A stretch of DNA of 55,876 bases from UBA6065 sp038063975 (lineage in GTDB: Bacteria > Patescibacteriota > Minisyncoccia > Phycocordibacterales > UBA6065), in NCBI GenBank assembly GCA_038063975.1, contig JBBTTY010000041.1:1-55876 (forward strand), written 5' to 3'. The position numbers were made by a program, and so were the translations under genes. Shown here one piece after another: positions 17,282 through 24,897 of the stretch (position 1 is its first letter; every line of letters begins with the position of its first letter). Below the pieces are notes generated by a model. It made no database searches and was not told the origin of the DNA. It was given only the letters and a program-made list of their open reading frames with translations.

Positions 17282-17995
17282 TTAAAGAGCCCTGAGTGTC
17301 TTTAGTGTATCAGAAAAATTAGTGGCATTGAATAGATAGGAACCCACTATCAGTTTATCCGCACCAGCGGAAATTAGAAGTTTTGCCGTATCTATATTTA
17401 TTCCTCCATCAACTGAAATTATAATAGATGGATATGCGACTTTCAGACCACGAATCAAATCGAGTGATTGGGGATCAAAATCTTGACCCTGAAAACCGAT
17501 TTTGGAAATGCCCATGACTTGGACAAAGTGGATTTGAGACGCAATTTCTTTGATTGAATCGGCAGAATCATCAGCTTGTAGGGCTATACCGAGCTCAACA
17601 TCAAAAGGTCCAAGTTCTGGAGAATGTTTTCCATAGTGACGGATGATATTTGCCAGTTCTATCTCATCAACGCTTCTCTTATGAACAATAATTTTTGAAG
17701 CGCCAGCAGAAATAAAATCAGCAATTTTTTCATAAGGATTTTTGACCATGAGATCAAATTCAAAATCCAACTCTTCCCAATGGGGCAGAGCTTTTTCTTG
17801 GTTTACAATCCTTTCAAAAATCTGATCATTTATTTCGCTCTTTGCACCTTTTAAATATGGCCACGTACGATTTGCCACATAAACTCCGTCGCAGATATCT
17901 ATTTGAACCACACTACTGTGACCTACAACAATATCGAGTTTTGATTCTAATTCTGCATATGATTTTGGAAGTATTGCTGGAATAATTTCTACCAT
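17282..17995 (-). CDS. rpe: Ribulose-phosphate 3-epimerase-like protein, divergent
   Basis: 237-residue TIM-barrel protein in the RPE family position within the operon. The acid residues are kept: D33 in QIDICDG and the later Asp in SVDGGIN. The two metal-binding histidines are not: the usual HVD is Q31-I-D33, and the His of the HLMV motif is Asp (FEFDLMV, D81). The usual NPGFGGQ loop is GISKIGFQGQ. It may be a divergent epimerase using other ligands or a related barrel with another substrate. It overlaps no gene and abuts tktN. Confidence 0.75.
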   Translation of the reverse strand: MVEIIPAILPKSYAELESKLDIVVGHSSVVQIDICDGVYVANRTWPYLKGAKSEINDQIFERIVNQEKALPHWEELDFEFDLMVKNPYEKIADFISAGASKIIVHKRSVDEIELANIIRHYGKHSPELGPFDVELGIALQADDSADSIKEIASQIHFVQVMGISKIGFQGQDFDPQSLDLIRGLKVAYPSIIISVDGGINIDTAKLLISAGADKLIVGSYLFNATNFSDTLKTLRAL

Positions 17996-18031
17996 AGTTT
18001 TGAAGTGATTATAATAAGGTTAATTGAAAAC

Positions 18032-18487
18032 TTATTTCTGCGTAATATTGAAAAGTTTTTGCAGTCGGCGTTTGTGTCTTTCGTCTCCGGAAAAAGGTGT
18101 AGCGAGCCACAGTGTCACGGCACTCATAGCATCTGTGGAAGAGAGAAATCGTGCGCCGAGAGACAGTATATTGGCGTCATTGTGTTCGCGGGAAAGCTTT
18201 ATGATGTCTTGGTTGCCTCCGTAATAAACAGCCGTGCGAACACCGTAGAATTTGTTTGCGCACATTGCTTCGCCTTCACCTGAAGCTCCTATGACTATGC
18301 CTTTTGCACTAGACGGCTCTCTGGAAATTTCTTTGGCCACTAAGGAAATAAAATCGGGATAATCATCTTCCGGATTGAATTCTTTTGGTCCTAAATCCCT
18401 CACATCATGTCCGGCCAGAGAAAGCCTCTCAACTAAGAATTTTTTGAGTTCAAACCCAGCATGATCTGATGCGATAAAAATTCTCAT
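18032..18487 (-). CDS. rpiB: Ribose-5-phosphate isomerase B
   Basis: 151 residues. N-terminal IASDHAGFELKKFL, HNDANILSLGAR and the phosphate-binding arginines are all typical. The active-site loop is GIVIGASGEGEAMCANK: there is no Cys as in the E. coli type, and a Glu sits where the mycobacterial type uses it as base. This is therefore the Glu-type enzyme. A -10 box lies six bases before its ATG, although gap ends only 13 bases upstream, so it may be expressed from both. Confidence 0.9.
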   Translation of the reverse strand: MRIFIASDHAGFELKKFLVERLSLAGHDVRDLGPKEFNPEDDYPDFISLVAKEISREPSSAKGIVIGASGEGEAMCANKFYGVRTAVYYGGNQDIIKLSREHNDANILSLGARFLSSTDAMSAVTLWLATPFSGDERHKRRLQKLFNITQK

Positions 18488-18493
18488 AAATTA

Positions 18494-18499
18494 AATATA
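18494..18499 (-). promoter_or_regulatory. -10 box of rpiB (leaderless type)
   Basis: TATATT on the minus strand, six bases before the rpiB ATG, in the short gap after the gap gene. Confidence 0.4.
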
Positions 18500-18500
18500 A

Positions 18501-19538
18501 TTAAATATATTGCGCCGTTTTTTTGACGTGATCGACGAGAGTATGGGCATACCCCATCTCATTGTCATACCAAGCCAGGACTTTTACGAGATTGTCTCCA
18601 ATTACGCGTGTAAACTTGAGATCGGCGATAGAGGCATACTGCGAACCCAAAATGTCAGATGAGACAAGTTCTTCCTCTGTTACCTCAAAAATTCCTTTCC
18701 AGCGAGCCTCGCCTGAGGCTTTTTTGAGAGCGATGTTTACTTCTTCTACTGTGGTATTTCTTTTTGCTATGAAAGTTATATCGACAATCGAACCGGCGAC
18801 AACGGGTACGCGGATAGCTATGCCATCAAATTTGTTTTGGAACTGTGTCAGAGCTTTGGTTGTGGCCATAGCCGCACCGGTGGATGAAGGCACGATGTTC
18901 ATAGCTGCCGCTCTGCCCTCGCGCCAATCTTTTTTATTCGGTCCATCTACAATTCCCTGGCTCGCCGTGTATCCATGGACAGTATTGAGAACTGCTTTTT
19001 CAATTCCAATTGCTTCGTCTAGTATGGCAAGCAGAGGACTGCCGGCGTTTGTCGTACATGAAGCATTCGAAGTAATATTGCATGTTTTCAACTTGTCTTC
19101 ATTTATACCCATAAGAACGGTTTCGCCGTTTGTGGTAGAATCCCCTTTTGCCGGCGCACTGATCACCACTCTCTTTGCCCCCGCTTCAATATGAATTTTT
19201 GCTTTATCATACGAAGTGAAAAGTCCCGTGGATTCAACGACTACGTCTATATTCATTTTTTTCCACGGTAATTGTGATGGTTCTTTCTGGCTTAAAAAAA
19301 ATATTTTCTTTCCATCAACCAAGAGATATGGATCGCTTCCTTCTACAGCAGTCACATCAAAGGGAAAAGTCTTATAGACCGTGTCGTATTTCAAGAGATA
19401 GGCCATATTTTTAATATCGCCGAGGTCGTTCACGGCGACAATTTCAATTTCTTCGTGTTCGCGAGCTACTTTGAGGAAAGCTCTGCCTATTCTGCCGAAG
19501 CCGTTTATAGCCACTCTAATTTTTCTTTTTGAGAACAT
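18501..19538 (-). CDS. gap: Glyceraldehyde-3-phosphate dehydrogenase
   Basis: 345 residues. The NAD-binding motif INGFGRIGR, the catalytic Cys in SNASCTTN and the C-terminal WYDNEMGYAHTLVDH are present. It is first in a minus-strand operon with the pentose phosphate genes, linking triose phosphates to five-carbon sugars. A TGC-TATAAT extended -10 lies about 20 bases upstream, so this gene, unlike many others here, has a short leader. The nested hairpin B2 lies just upstream of this promoter. Confidence 0.97.
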   Translation of the reverse strand: MFSKRKIRVAINGFGRIGRAFLKVAREHEEIEIVAVNDLGDIKNMAYLLKYDTVYKTFPFDVTAVEGSDPYLLVDGKKIFFLSQKEPSQLPWKKMNIDVVVESTGLFTSYDKAKIHIEAGAKRVVISAPAKGDSTTNGETVLMGINEDKLKTCNITSNASCTTNAGSPLLAILDEAIGIEKAVLNTVHGYTASQGIVDGPNKKDWREGRAAAMNIVPSSTGAAMATTKALTQFQNKFDGIAIRVPVVAGSIVDITFIAKRNTTVEEVNIALKKASGEARWKGIFEVTEEELVSSDILGSQYASIADLKFTRVIGDNLVKVLAWYDNEMGYAHTLVDHVKKTAQYI

Positions 19539-19570
19539 GTTTATGATTTATGTGATGAATTATAGCATTG

Positions 19571-19707
19571 TAAGCAGAAAAGAAAGCGAAAAGAAGTCTG
19601 TGAGTGGAGACTCTCGGAGCACGACGGTGCGAGAGTGAGCTGCTCCGTCAGCAGACGGAGACAGCGTGCTCCACGAGCAGACTTCTTTTCGCTTTCTTTT
19701 CTGCTTA
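19571..19707. repeat. Nested hairpin, family B, copy 2
   Basis: Perfect outer stem of about 30 pairs (AGCAGAAAAGAAAGCGAAAA and beyond). The core contains P1 GTGGAG/CTCCAC, P2 CTCTCG...CGAGAG with an extra CAC/GTG pair set, GTGAG, P3 CTCCGTC-AGCA-GACGGAG and GCGTGCTC. It lies between two divergent genes (gap and the 19802 regulator), so a simple terminator role does not explain it. Confidence 0.87.
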
Positions 19708-19801
19708 TTTCTCCCCATATATTCCACAGCTTATCAACATTATTAAACCTTGATAGACGTTTTAAAATGAGTATAATTTATAACTATATAAATCAAGCTT
19801 T

Positions 19802-20050
19802 ATGGCAGTCTCATTTATGATGATAAAAGATGCAGCGAAGTATTTGGGGGTCTCTCCTCTCACTTTACGTAATTGGGATAAGCAAGGAAAGCTCCCAGCT
19901 ACCCGTCATCCCATGTCAAACTACCGAATTTACAAAATAGAGCATATAGAAAAACTTCTTAAAGACATAGAAGCTGGAATCATTCCCACAAAAGCAAAAC
20001 CGCGTAAAGTTTTGAAAAGAAAACTCACAGTAAAAAGTGTTATAGACTAA
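19802..20050 (+). CDS. Small MerR-like / excisionase-type DNA-binding protein
   Basis: 82 residues. A winged-helix DNA-binding domain of the MerR/Xis kind fills most of the protein: MIKDAAKYLGVSPLTLRNWD, then the wing GKLPATRHPMSNYRIYKIEHIEKLL. The C-terminus is a basic tail (KAKPRKVLKRKLTVK) instead of a sensor domain. It may regulate transcription or bend DNA. No integrase or transposase is next to it. The strongest TATAAT lies about 22 bases upstream. Confidence 0.75.
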   Translation: MAVSFMMIKDAAKYLGVSPLTLRNWDKQGKLPATRHPMSNYRIYKIEHIEKLLKDIEAGIIPTKAKPRKVLKRKLTVKSVID

Positions 20051-20084
20051 AGCTATCTCGGTTATCTCGGATACACGAGATAGT

Positions 20085-20187
20085 AAAAAAAGTGGCAGAT
20101 ATAAGTTCTCATTGCTCGGGAGGGGACCCTTGCCTAAGGGCAATCCCTCTCCCTCGCAGCCTCGAACTTATATCTGCCACTTTTTTT
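20085..20187. repeat. Nested hairpin, family A, copy 2
   Basis: Perfect 24-pair outer stem (AAAAAAAGTGGCAGATATAA...) with A7 and T7 ends. The core has GGGAGGGG paired with CCTCTCCC-type bases and the inner TTGCC-TAAG-GGCAA hairpin. It lies between the convergent 19802 gene and rplU, a position suited to a two-way terminator. Its outer stem is nearly identical to copy 4 at 28450. Confidence 0.87.
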
Positions 20188-20192
20188 ACCAT

Positions 20193-20555
20193 CTATGAAA
20201 TCGATGTAATCGCTACTTTAAAATACGGCTGACGATGGCCTTGTTTTTTAAAATATTTGCTTTTTGGCTTGTAATGGACGACGGTTACCTTTGGATCGCG
20301 ACCAATTTCCTTTATTTCGCCCTCCACCTTTGAATTGCTCACAAATGGAGTTCCCACTACAGTTTGACTGGCATTATCCACTAAGAGAACTTTATCAAAT
20401 GTAATCTTACCGCCTATAACGTGATTTCCGATGATTTTTTCTATTTTTATGATATTTCCCACACTTACTTTATATTGCTTGCCTCCGGTCATTATAACAG
20501 CAAAAGCACTAGTTCCAATTACCTTTTGCGTCTTTTTTGTTTTATCTGTAGCCAT
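20193..20555 (-). CDS. rplU: 50S ribosomal protein bL21
   Basis: 120 residues with the bL21 core (AVIMTGGKQYKVSVGNIIKIEKI, then HYKPKSKYFKKQGHRQPY). A lysine-rich N-terminal extension of about 17 residues precedes it. The stop codon is six bases from nested hairpin A2. It is separated from rpmA, its usual neighbour. Confidence 0.93.
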   Translation of the reverse strand: MATDKTKKTQKVIGTSAFAVIMTGGKQYKVSVGNIIKIEKIIGNHVIGGKITFDKVLLVDNASQTVVGTPFVSNSKVEGEIKEIGRDPKVTVVHYKPKSKYFKKQGHRQPYFKVAITSIS

Positions 20556-20627
20556 AGTTTGAACAGTATTGCATATAGCCTTTTAAAAGGCAAGAATATA
20601 AGCCCTATATAACAGTATATGCATCGC

Positions 20628-21707
20628 TTACTCTTCCATTTCAGGTTTTTCCACGAGCACAGGATCCAGTCCTACTGCTGTGCCTGTAATACGTAAAACG
20701 TCTTTGTCTACTTTTTTCAACTCTTTTGAAGAAAATACATATTGATTCACAACTGTCGCTAAATTGTTACCGAGTTTGTTGTGATAGTCCTCGTAGGCTT
20801 TCAGATGCTTGCCGAGTTCCCCCACCCGCAGAACGATATCTTTGGCCGTTTCTTCTATTTGCATGGCTTTCAATCCTTGGAGTACGGTTTGAAGATATGC
20901 CAGAAATGATGTCGGAGAAACAATAATCACTTTGAATTTATTTGCCGCTCTCTGAATTAAATTATCCGTATCTTCCGTAATAGCCCCGATTTTATTCACC
21001 AACAGATCATAATAAATTGCTTCATGAGGAATAAACATAAAAGCAAAGTCCATAGTACCTTCACTCGGCCTGATATATTTTGAAGTTTCCTGAATACGTA
21101 ATTTGAGGTCGCCCACAAATAATTTCTCCAGCCTAATTTTTTCAACCTCGTTTTTTTCCTCCGCCAAACGGTTATAATTTTCCAAAGAGAATTTCGAATC
21201 AATAGGGATAATCTTATCTTTCACCCGCACGATGGCGTCAACAATCTCTCCATCTTTGAATGGATATTGCATTTGATAACTGCCCGGCGGTAAAACATTT
21301 TTCAGAAGAGCTTCTAGATAGTATTCGCCGAGAACACCACGTTGTTTTGGATTTTTCAATATATCTTGAAGGTTCTGCAATTGATCGGCAAAGTTCACCA
21401 TTTGTTTGCCCGTCTCCTCTACCCTAGTCACTTTCTCTGTCATTGTACCGAGTTCTTTCAAAAACTTGTCCACTAGCTTTTGAGACTCGGAAAACTGATT
21501 GCGCATAGAATCTCCCACCGTGCGATTGGTTTCCCCTATTTTTTTATCCACCGTACGATTCAGCTCATTCATCTGATTGAGTAGAAGTTTCATGGCTTCA
21601 TTATCATTTTTTTCTATTTCCGGTTTCTTTTTGAGAATAAAAAAGAGAATACCTGCATTCAAAACTAGGATTAATATTCCAAATATAATGAGAAGCGAAC
21701 TGGTCAT
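20628..21707 (-). CDS. rmuC: RmuC family protein
   Basis: 359 residues. An N-terminal membrane anchor (LLIIFGILILVLNAGILFFIL) and a coiled coil precede the RmuC nuclease-like domain (NPKQRGVLGEYYLEALLKN, GEIVDAIVRVKDKIIPIDSK, FMFIPHEAIYYDLL). The family limits DNA rearrangement at inverted repeats, which is of interest here because the window is rich in long perfect inverted repeats. The promoter region is shared with the divergent yqeY. Confidence 0.9.
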   Translation of the reverse strand: MTSSLLIIFGILILVLNAGILFFILKKKPEIEKNDNEAMKLLLNQMNELNRTVDKKIGETNRTVGDSMRNQFSESQKLVDKFLKELGTMTEKVTRVEETGKQMVNFADQLQNLQDILKNPKQRGVLGEYYLEALLKNVLPPGSYQMQYPFKDGEIVDAIVRVKDKIIPIDSKFSLENYNRLAEEKNEVEKIRLEKLFVGDLKLRIQETSKYIRPSEGTMDFAFMFIPHEAIYYDLLVNKIGAITEDTDNLIQRAANKFKVIIVSPTSFLAYLQTVLQGLKAMQIEETAKDIVLRVGELGKHLKAYEDYHNKLGNNLATVVNQYVFSSKELKKVDKDVLRITGTAVGLDPVLVEKPEMEE

Positions 21708-21715
21708 GATTGTAG

Positions 21716-21721
21716 TATACT
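21716..21721 (+). promoter_or_regulatory. -10 box of yqeY (leaderless type)
   Basis: TATACT, six bases (TTGCTT), ATG 21728. Confidence 0.55.
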
Positions 21722-21727
21722 TTGCTT

Positions 21728-22183
21728 ATGACCCTACATCAAACAATAAAAAGCCATATAAAAGAATCCATGCTTGCCAAAAACGAAATCCGTACTCTCG
21801 TCTTGCGTGGCGTTCAAGCAGAAATACAAAAGGAGCTCATAGCCAAAAAATCTACGGCAAACGAAGGCACGGACGAAGAAGTTTTAACCATTATAAAAAG
21901 ACTGGTAAAGCAAAGAAAAGATTCCATAGATCAATTTACAAAGGGTGGCCGACCAGATCTCGCAGAAAATGAATCAAAAGAATTAAAAATCCTCTCTGCC
22001 TATCTCCCCGCCACCATGCCATTGGAAGAAATTAAAAAAATAGCATTGATCAAAAAAACAGAACTCAAAATCACAGACAAAACAGGTGCAGGCAAACTGA
22101 TTGGCACGATTTCAAAGGAACTTAAAGGTAAAGCGGAGGGGTCTGATATAAAAGTTGTCGTAGATAGTCTTTTTGTTGTATAG
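21728..22183 (+). CDS. yqeY: YqeY/GatB-domain protein
   Basis: 151 residues. It matches the YqeY family (MTLHQTIKSHIKESMLAKN, KQRKDSIDQFTKGGRPDLAENE, LSAYLPATMPLEEI, TGAGKLIGTISKELKG). The family shares a domain with the tRNA-binding tail of GatB, the amidotransferase subunit that makes Gln-tRNA or Asn-tRNA. Its own role is poorly known. The start at 21728 is supported by the -10 box. Confidence 0.9.
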   Translation: MTLHQTIKSHIKESMLAKNEIRTLVLRGVQAEIQKELIAKKSTANEGTDEEVLTIIKRLVKQRKDSIDQFTKGGRPDLAENESKELKILSAYLPATMPLEEIKKIALIKKTELKITDKTGAGKLIGTISKELKGKAEGSDIKVVVDSLFVV

Positions 22184-22226
22184 TTGCAACAGTTGTAACT
22201 TGTAAATTCAACCAAAGGAGGCAATC

Positions 22227-22895
22227 ATGCCCGAATTAATAGATCTTTCCCTATCAGCAAAGGAGAGAGAGAAACAAAGAAAATTGTTAGAGAAAAAACA
22301 AGCTCGTATAGCCAGTTCTTGGTTTATTTGGATCGCATTTGAAAGACCGCTCAAAGAAAATCAGCCAGAGTATCTCAAATCCTTGTATGATACTGTTCGC
22401 AGGATTTCACAGGAAATCGTATATGCAGATACCGTAGAGGGTAGAAACATCAGATGGGATGAAGCTCGAAACAGGATTTTGGATTTCGATCTTATAGAGA
22501 GAACGGCAAAAAGATTTGGAAAATCTCATGCCACGATACAAGGTGATATAGGCAGAGTCGCTAGTCACAATTCCTGGTTGGCTCGTATCAACAGAAATGG
22601 TGATTATGGAATATTAAATAACATAATCAAAGAAAGCACGAAAAATTCCAAGATTAATGTGCCAGTAATTGCGATGCCTGTAGCGCCACCTATTGTCATG
22701 ACGGCAATAGAAATAAAACGTAAAGTGGTTCAATTAAATACGGCCTTTCAAAAAACACAGAAAGAGTTTCTTGGTGATGAACCTCCACGAGCTCGAACTG
22801 TGATGTTTAGCTTTGTGAGCGAAATGGACCTAATGTCGACAAATCATCCAAAGAAAAAACCTCGCAGAAATTGGAGGAGAGAAATTGGAGTGTAA
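22227..22895 (+). CDS. Hypothetical protein, 222 residues
   Basis: Not recognised. It is a charged, helix-rich soluble protein. The middle section (DLIERTAKRFGKSHATIQGD) resembles a helix-turn-helix, but this is weak. It has a near-perfect Shine-Dalgarno sequence (AAAGGAGG, five bases before ATG), in contrast to yqeY just upstream. No signal peptide or membrane segment is seen. This looks like an accessory gene. Confidence 0.6.
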   Translation: MPELIDLSLSAKEREKQRKLLEKKQARIASSWFIWIAFERPLKENQPEYLKSLYDTVRRISQEIVYADTVEGRNIRWDEARNRILDFDLIERTAKRFGKSHATIQGDIGRVASHNSWLARINRNGDYGILNNIIKESTKNSKINVPVIAMPVAPPIVMTAIEIKRKVVQLNTAFQKTQKEFLGDEPPRARTVMFSFVSEMDLMSTNHPKKKPRRNWRREIGV

Positions 22896-22928
22896 CAACA
22901 CTCTATTTTCGGACATTATTTCACGAGC

Positions 22929-22957
22929 TTGACAGAATGAGATAGTGGGTGTATAAT
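22929..22957 (+). promoter_or_regulatory. Perfect consensus sigma-70 promoter
   Basis: TTGACA (22929-22934), a 17-base spacer and TATAAT (22952-22957). ATG 22967 is nine bases further, so the mRNA of the following gene should have almost no leader. This is the only promoter in the window that I saw with both hexamers matching consensus. Confidence 0.8.
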
Positions 22958-22966
22958 GGCGATTAG

Positions 22967-23311
22967 ATGATCATGAAAACCAAAGCCGGCTCGAAGCCAT
23001 ATCAGTTCGAGGCCGTCGTAGGAAAATTAGCTGATAGAGCTGAAAACCTGCTTCCTTCTTTGAGAGAAGGAGCTTCCATACACGATGCAGCGATGCTCGT
23101 CGCCATGGAAGAATACAGGGTGGTTGACAGCGCGTCAGCCAAAATCTATGCGGCCATAGTCACGGAGCTCTTCAATCGCAAGAGATTTGAGGAGTTCCAC
23201 CAAAAGCGGACACTCTCGTCCGCAATGGCTCACGGGTACACGTCTGCTGCGCACTCTGCCACAGCACTCGCGAAGATCGAAGACGACGCAGTCGTCATTG
23301 ATCACAAATAG
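22967..23311 (+). CDS. Hypothetical protein, 114 residues, GC-richer than neighbours
   Basis: Not recognised. Helical, alanine-rich and soluble (ASIHDAAMLVAMEEYRVVDS; FNRKRFEEFHQKR). The DNA is visibly GC-richer than the flanking genes, with codons such as GCC, GTC and CTC preferred. It has a perfect consensus promoter and a strong terminator, so it forms an isolated, strongly transcribed cassette. Starts at 22967 or 22973 are both possible. Recent acquisition is a reasonable inference. The strong expression signals argue against a chance frame. Confidence 0.6.
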   Translation: MIMKTKAGSKPYQFEAVVGKLADRAENLLPSLREGASIHDAAMLVAMEEYRVVDSASAKIYAAIVTELFNRKRFEEFHQKRTLSSAMAHGYTSAAHSATALAKIEDDAVVIDHK

Positions 23312-23316
23312 ACAGA

Positions 23317-23356
23317 GTGACCGGAAGCATTTATGCTCTCCGGTCACTTTTTTCTT
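23317..23356 (+). terminator. Intrinsic terminator after the 22967 gene
   Basis: GTGACCGG...CCGGTCAC stem extended by AGCAT/ATGCT across a bulge, with a T-run (TTTTTT). Confidence 0.85.
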
Positions 23357-23432
23357 GATAAAAACTGAAAAATTGGCTATTCTCTAAAAGCTTTCGCAAT
23401 ATTGATTAGTGTTAGTCGATGATTTTTAAGAC

Positions 23433-23504
23433 GGCCCTATCGTCTAATGGTCAGGACAGGAGCTTTTCAAGCTCTAAATCGGGGTCCGATTCCCCGTAGG
23501 GTCA
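23433..23504 (+). tRNA. tRNA-Glu (anticodon TTC)
   Basis: Acceptor arm GGCCCTA/TAGGGTC (one G-U pair), anticodon stem GGAGC/GCTCT enclosing loop TTTTCAA with anticodon TTC, and T-arm GGGG-TCCGATT-CCCC. CCA is not encoded. It stands alone between convergent units. Confidence 0.93.
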
Positions 23505-23571
23505 CAAGTGAACTATCAAAACTGATGAATTATATTATGTACGACGGCAAGAAAAAAAGTACATGATACTG

Positions 23572-24879
23572 TTACCGTTTTTTCCACTCTTCTTCTTGTC
23601 TAACCAAGAGTTCCCCGGCTTTTGAAGGATTTTCCAAAAGTGCTAGAACGATTCTTTCCATTCTCATGGATTGAGAGCCTTTTACGAGTATTACATCACC
23701 TTCACGCAAGATGTCGGCTATAGATTTGACAGCCTGTTCGGAAGTTTCAAATGAGAGTATACGATCGGCTGACATACCAGCTTTTCGGGCGCCATCTGCC
23801 ATATCTCTGGCTAGCTCTCCTACCGTGACAAGTGTATGGACTATTTCTCCGGCTAATTTACCTATATCTCTGTGAGCTTTTTTTGTGTGAGCGCCGAGTT
23901 CCTTCATATCGGCCAAAACGGCAATTTTTTTGCCTCTGACGGATAGTTCTTTTAAAGTTTTTAAAGCTTCAACACACGCTATAGGAGAAGAATTATATGT
24001 GTCGTCTACGATGGTACTTTTTGATTTGCCTGCGAGCAATCGCATCCTGCCTCTAGGCTCTCTTTGGTGTTTGAAGATATCTGCCAAATCATTTGCAATA
24101 TTTAAAATAAAAGCCACAGCACAGGCGGCGGCAACTGAATACATAATATGACTGCCTATTACCCCATTGAGCTCTATTCTCTCTCCTCGGCCATTTATAT
24201 CTAGAACCCCACTTTGTCCGTGCGGTCTTGCCGGAAATACATTATCATATAGGGTTTCTGTTTCAATAATTTTTACCCCAGCTTCTTTAGCTTGACCATA
24301 AAATATTTTGTTTACATCTAGGTCTTTTACAGCCTTTGTAAAGTATGAATCATCCGCATTTACAACGAGCGTGCCACCCTGCTTCAAAGATCGCACCAAA
24401 AACATTTTTTCGTGCAGAACTTCTTCTGTGTTTTCAAAATATTCTATATGCACAGGCACATCCGCCATACGAGTGAGAACGACGATATCAGCATGGAGCC
24501 ATTTCCCCACTTTTTCTATATCTCCCGGGTGATCTGCACCGATTTCGAGAACGAGCCACTCTGGAAATGAGTTGCTAGAGAGAGCTATACGAGCACCTCG
24601 CCAGATATTTCTGGCCCAACCGGAAGCCGAAGACCATTGATTTTCCAATCCTAATATAGCCAGAGGTAGGCCAATTTCGCTATTCATGCTCTTTTGACTC
24701 TTTCTCGTTTCAAAAGCGCTCGATACAATTGCATATATGGCGTCTTTAGTCCCTGTTTTACCCACGCTTCCCGTCACGGCGATAATTTTTGGTTTGTGAC
24801 GCATCAAAGCCTTTTGAGCTTCGAATGTAAGAATAGCTACTGTAATTTTTTTTGCGGTTTTTTTGAGAAAATTTCTCAT
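23572..24879 (-). CDS. murF: UDP-MurNAc-tripeptide:D-Ala-D-Ala ligase MurF
   Basis: Adds D-Ala-D-Ala to the peptidoglycan precursor in the cytoplasm. 435 residues. The Mur ligase P-loop is AVTGSVGKTGTKDA, the central ATPase part includes EIGADHPGDIEK, and the C-terminal domain includes DDTYNSSPIACVEALKTL, characteristic of MurF. It is last in the minus-strand mraZ-rsmH-ftsL-ftsI-murF cluster, 18 bases after ftsI. Confidence 0.93.
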   Translation of the reverse strand: MRNFLKKTAKKITVAILTFEAQKALMRHKPKIIAVTGSVGKTGTKDAIYAIVSSAFETRKSQKSMNSEIGLPLAILGLENQWSSASGWARNIWRGARIALSSNSFPEWLVLEIGADHPGDIEKVGKWLHADIVVLTRMADVPVHIEYFENTEEVLHEKMFLVRSLKQGGTLVVNADDSYFTKAVKDLDVNKIFYGQAKEAGVKIIETETLYDNVFPARPHGQSGVLDINGRGERIELNGVIGSHIMYSVAAACAVAFILNIANDLADIFKHQREPRGRMRLLAGKSKSTIVDDTYNSSPIACVEALKTLKELSVRGKKIAVLADMKELGAHTKKAHRDIGKLAGEIVHTLVTVGELARDMADGARKAGMSADRILSFETSEQAVKSIADILREGDVILVKGSQSMRMERIVLALLENPSKAGELLVRQEEEWKKR

Positions 24880-24897
24880 TCAGTTTTACCTTTCATT

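Noticed and set aside
18562..19194. Plus-strand frame of 210 residues opposite gap.
   Set aside because: Antisense shadow of a highly conserved gene. Its translation has no domain.
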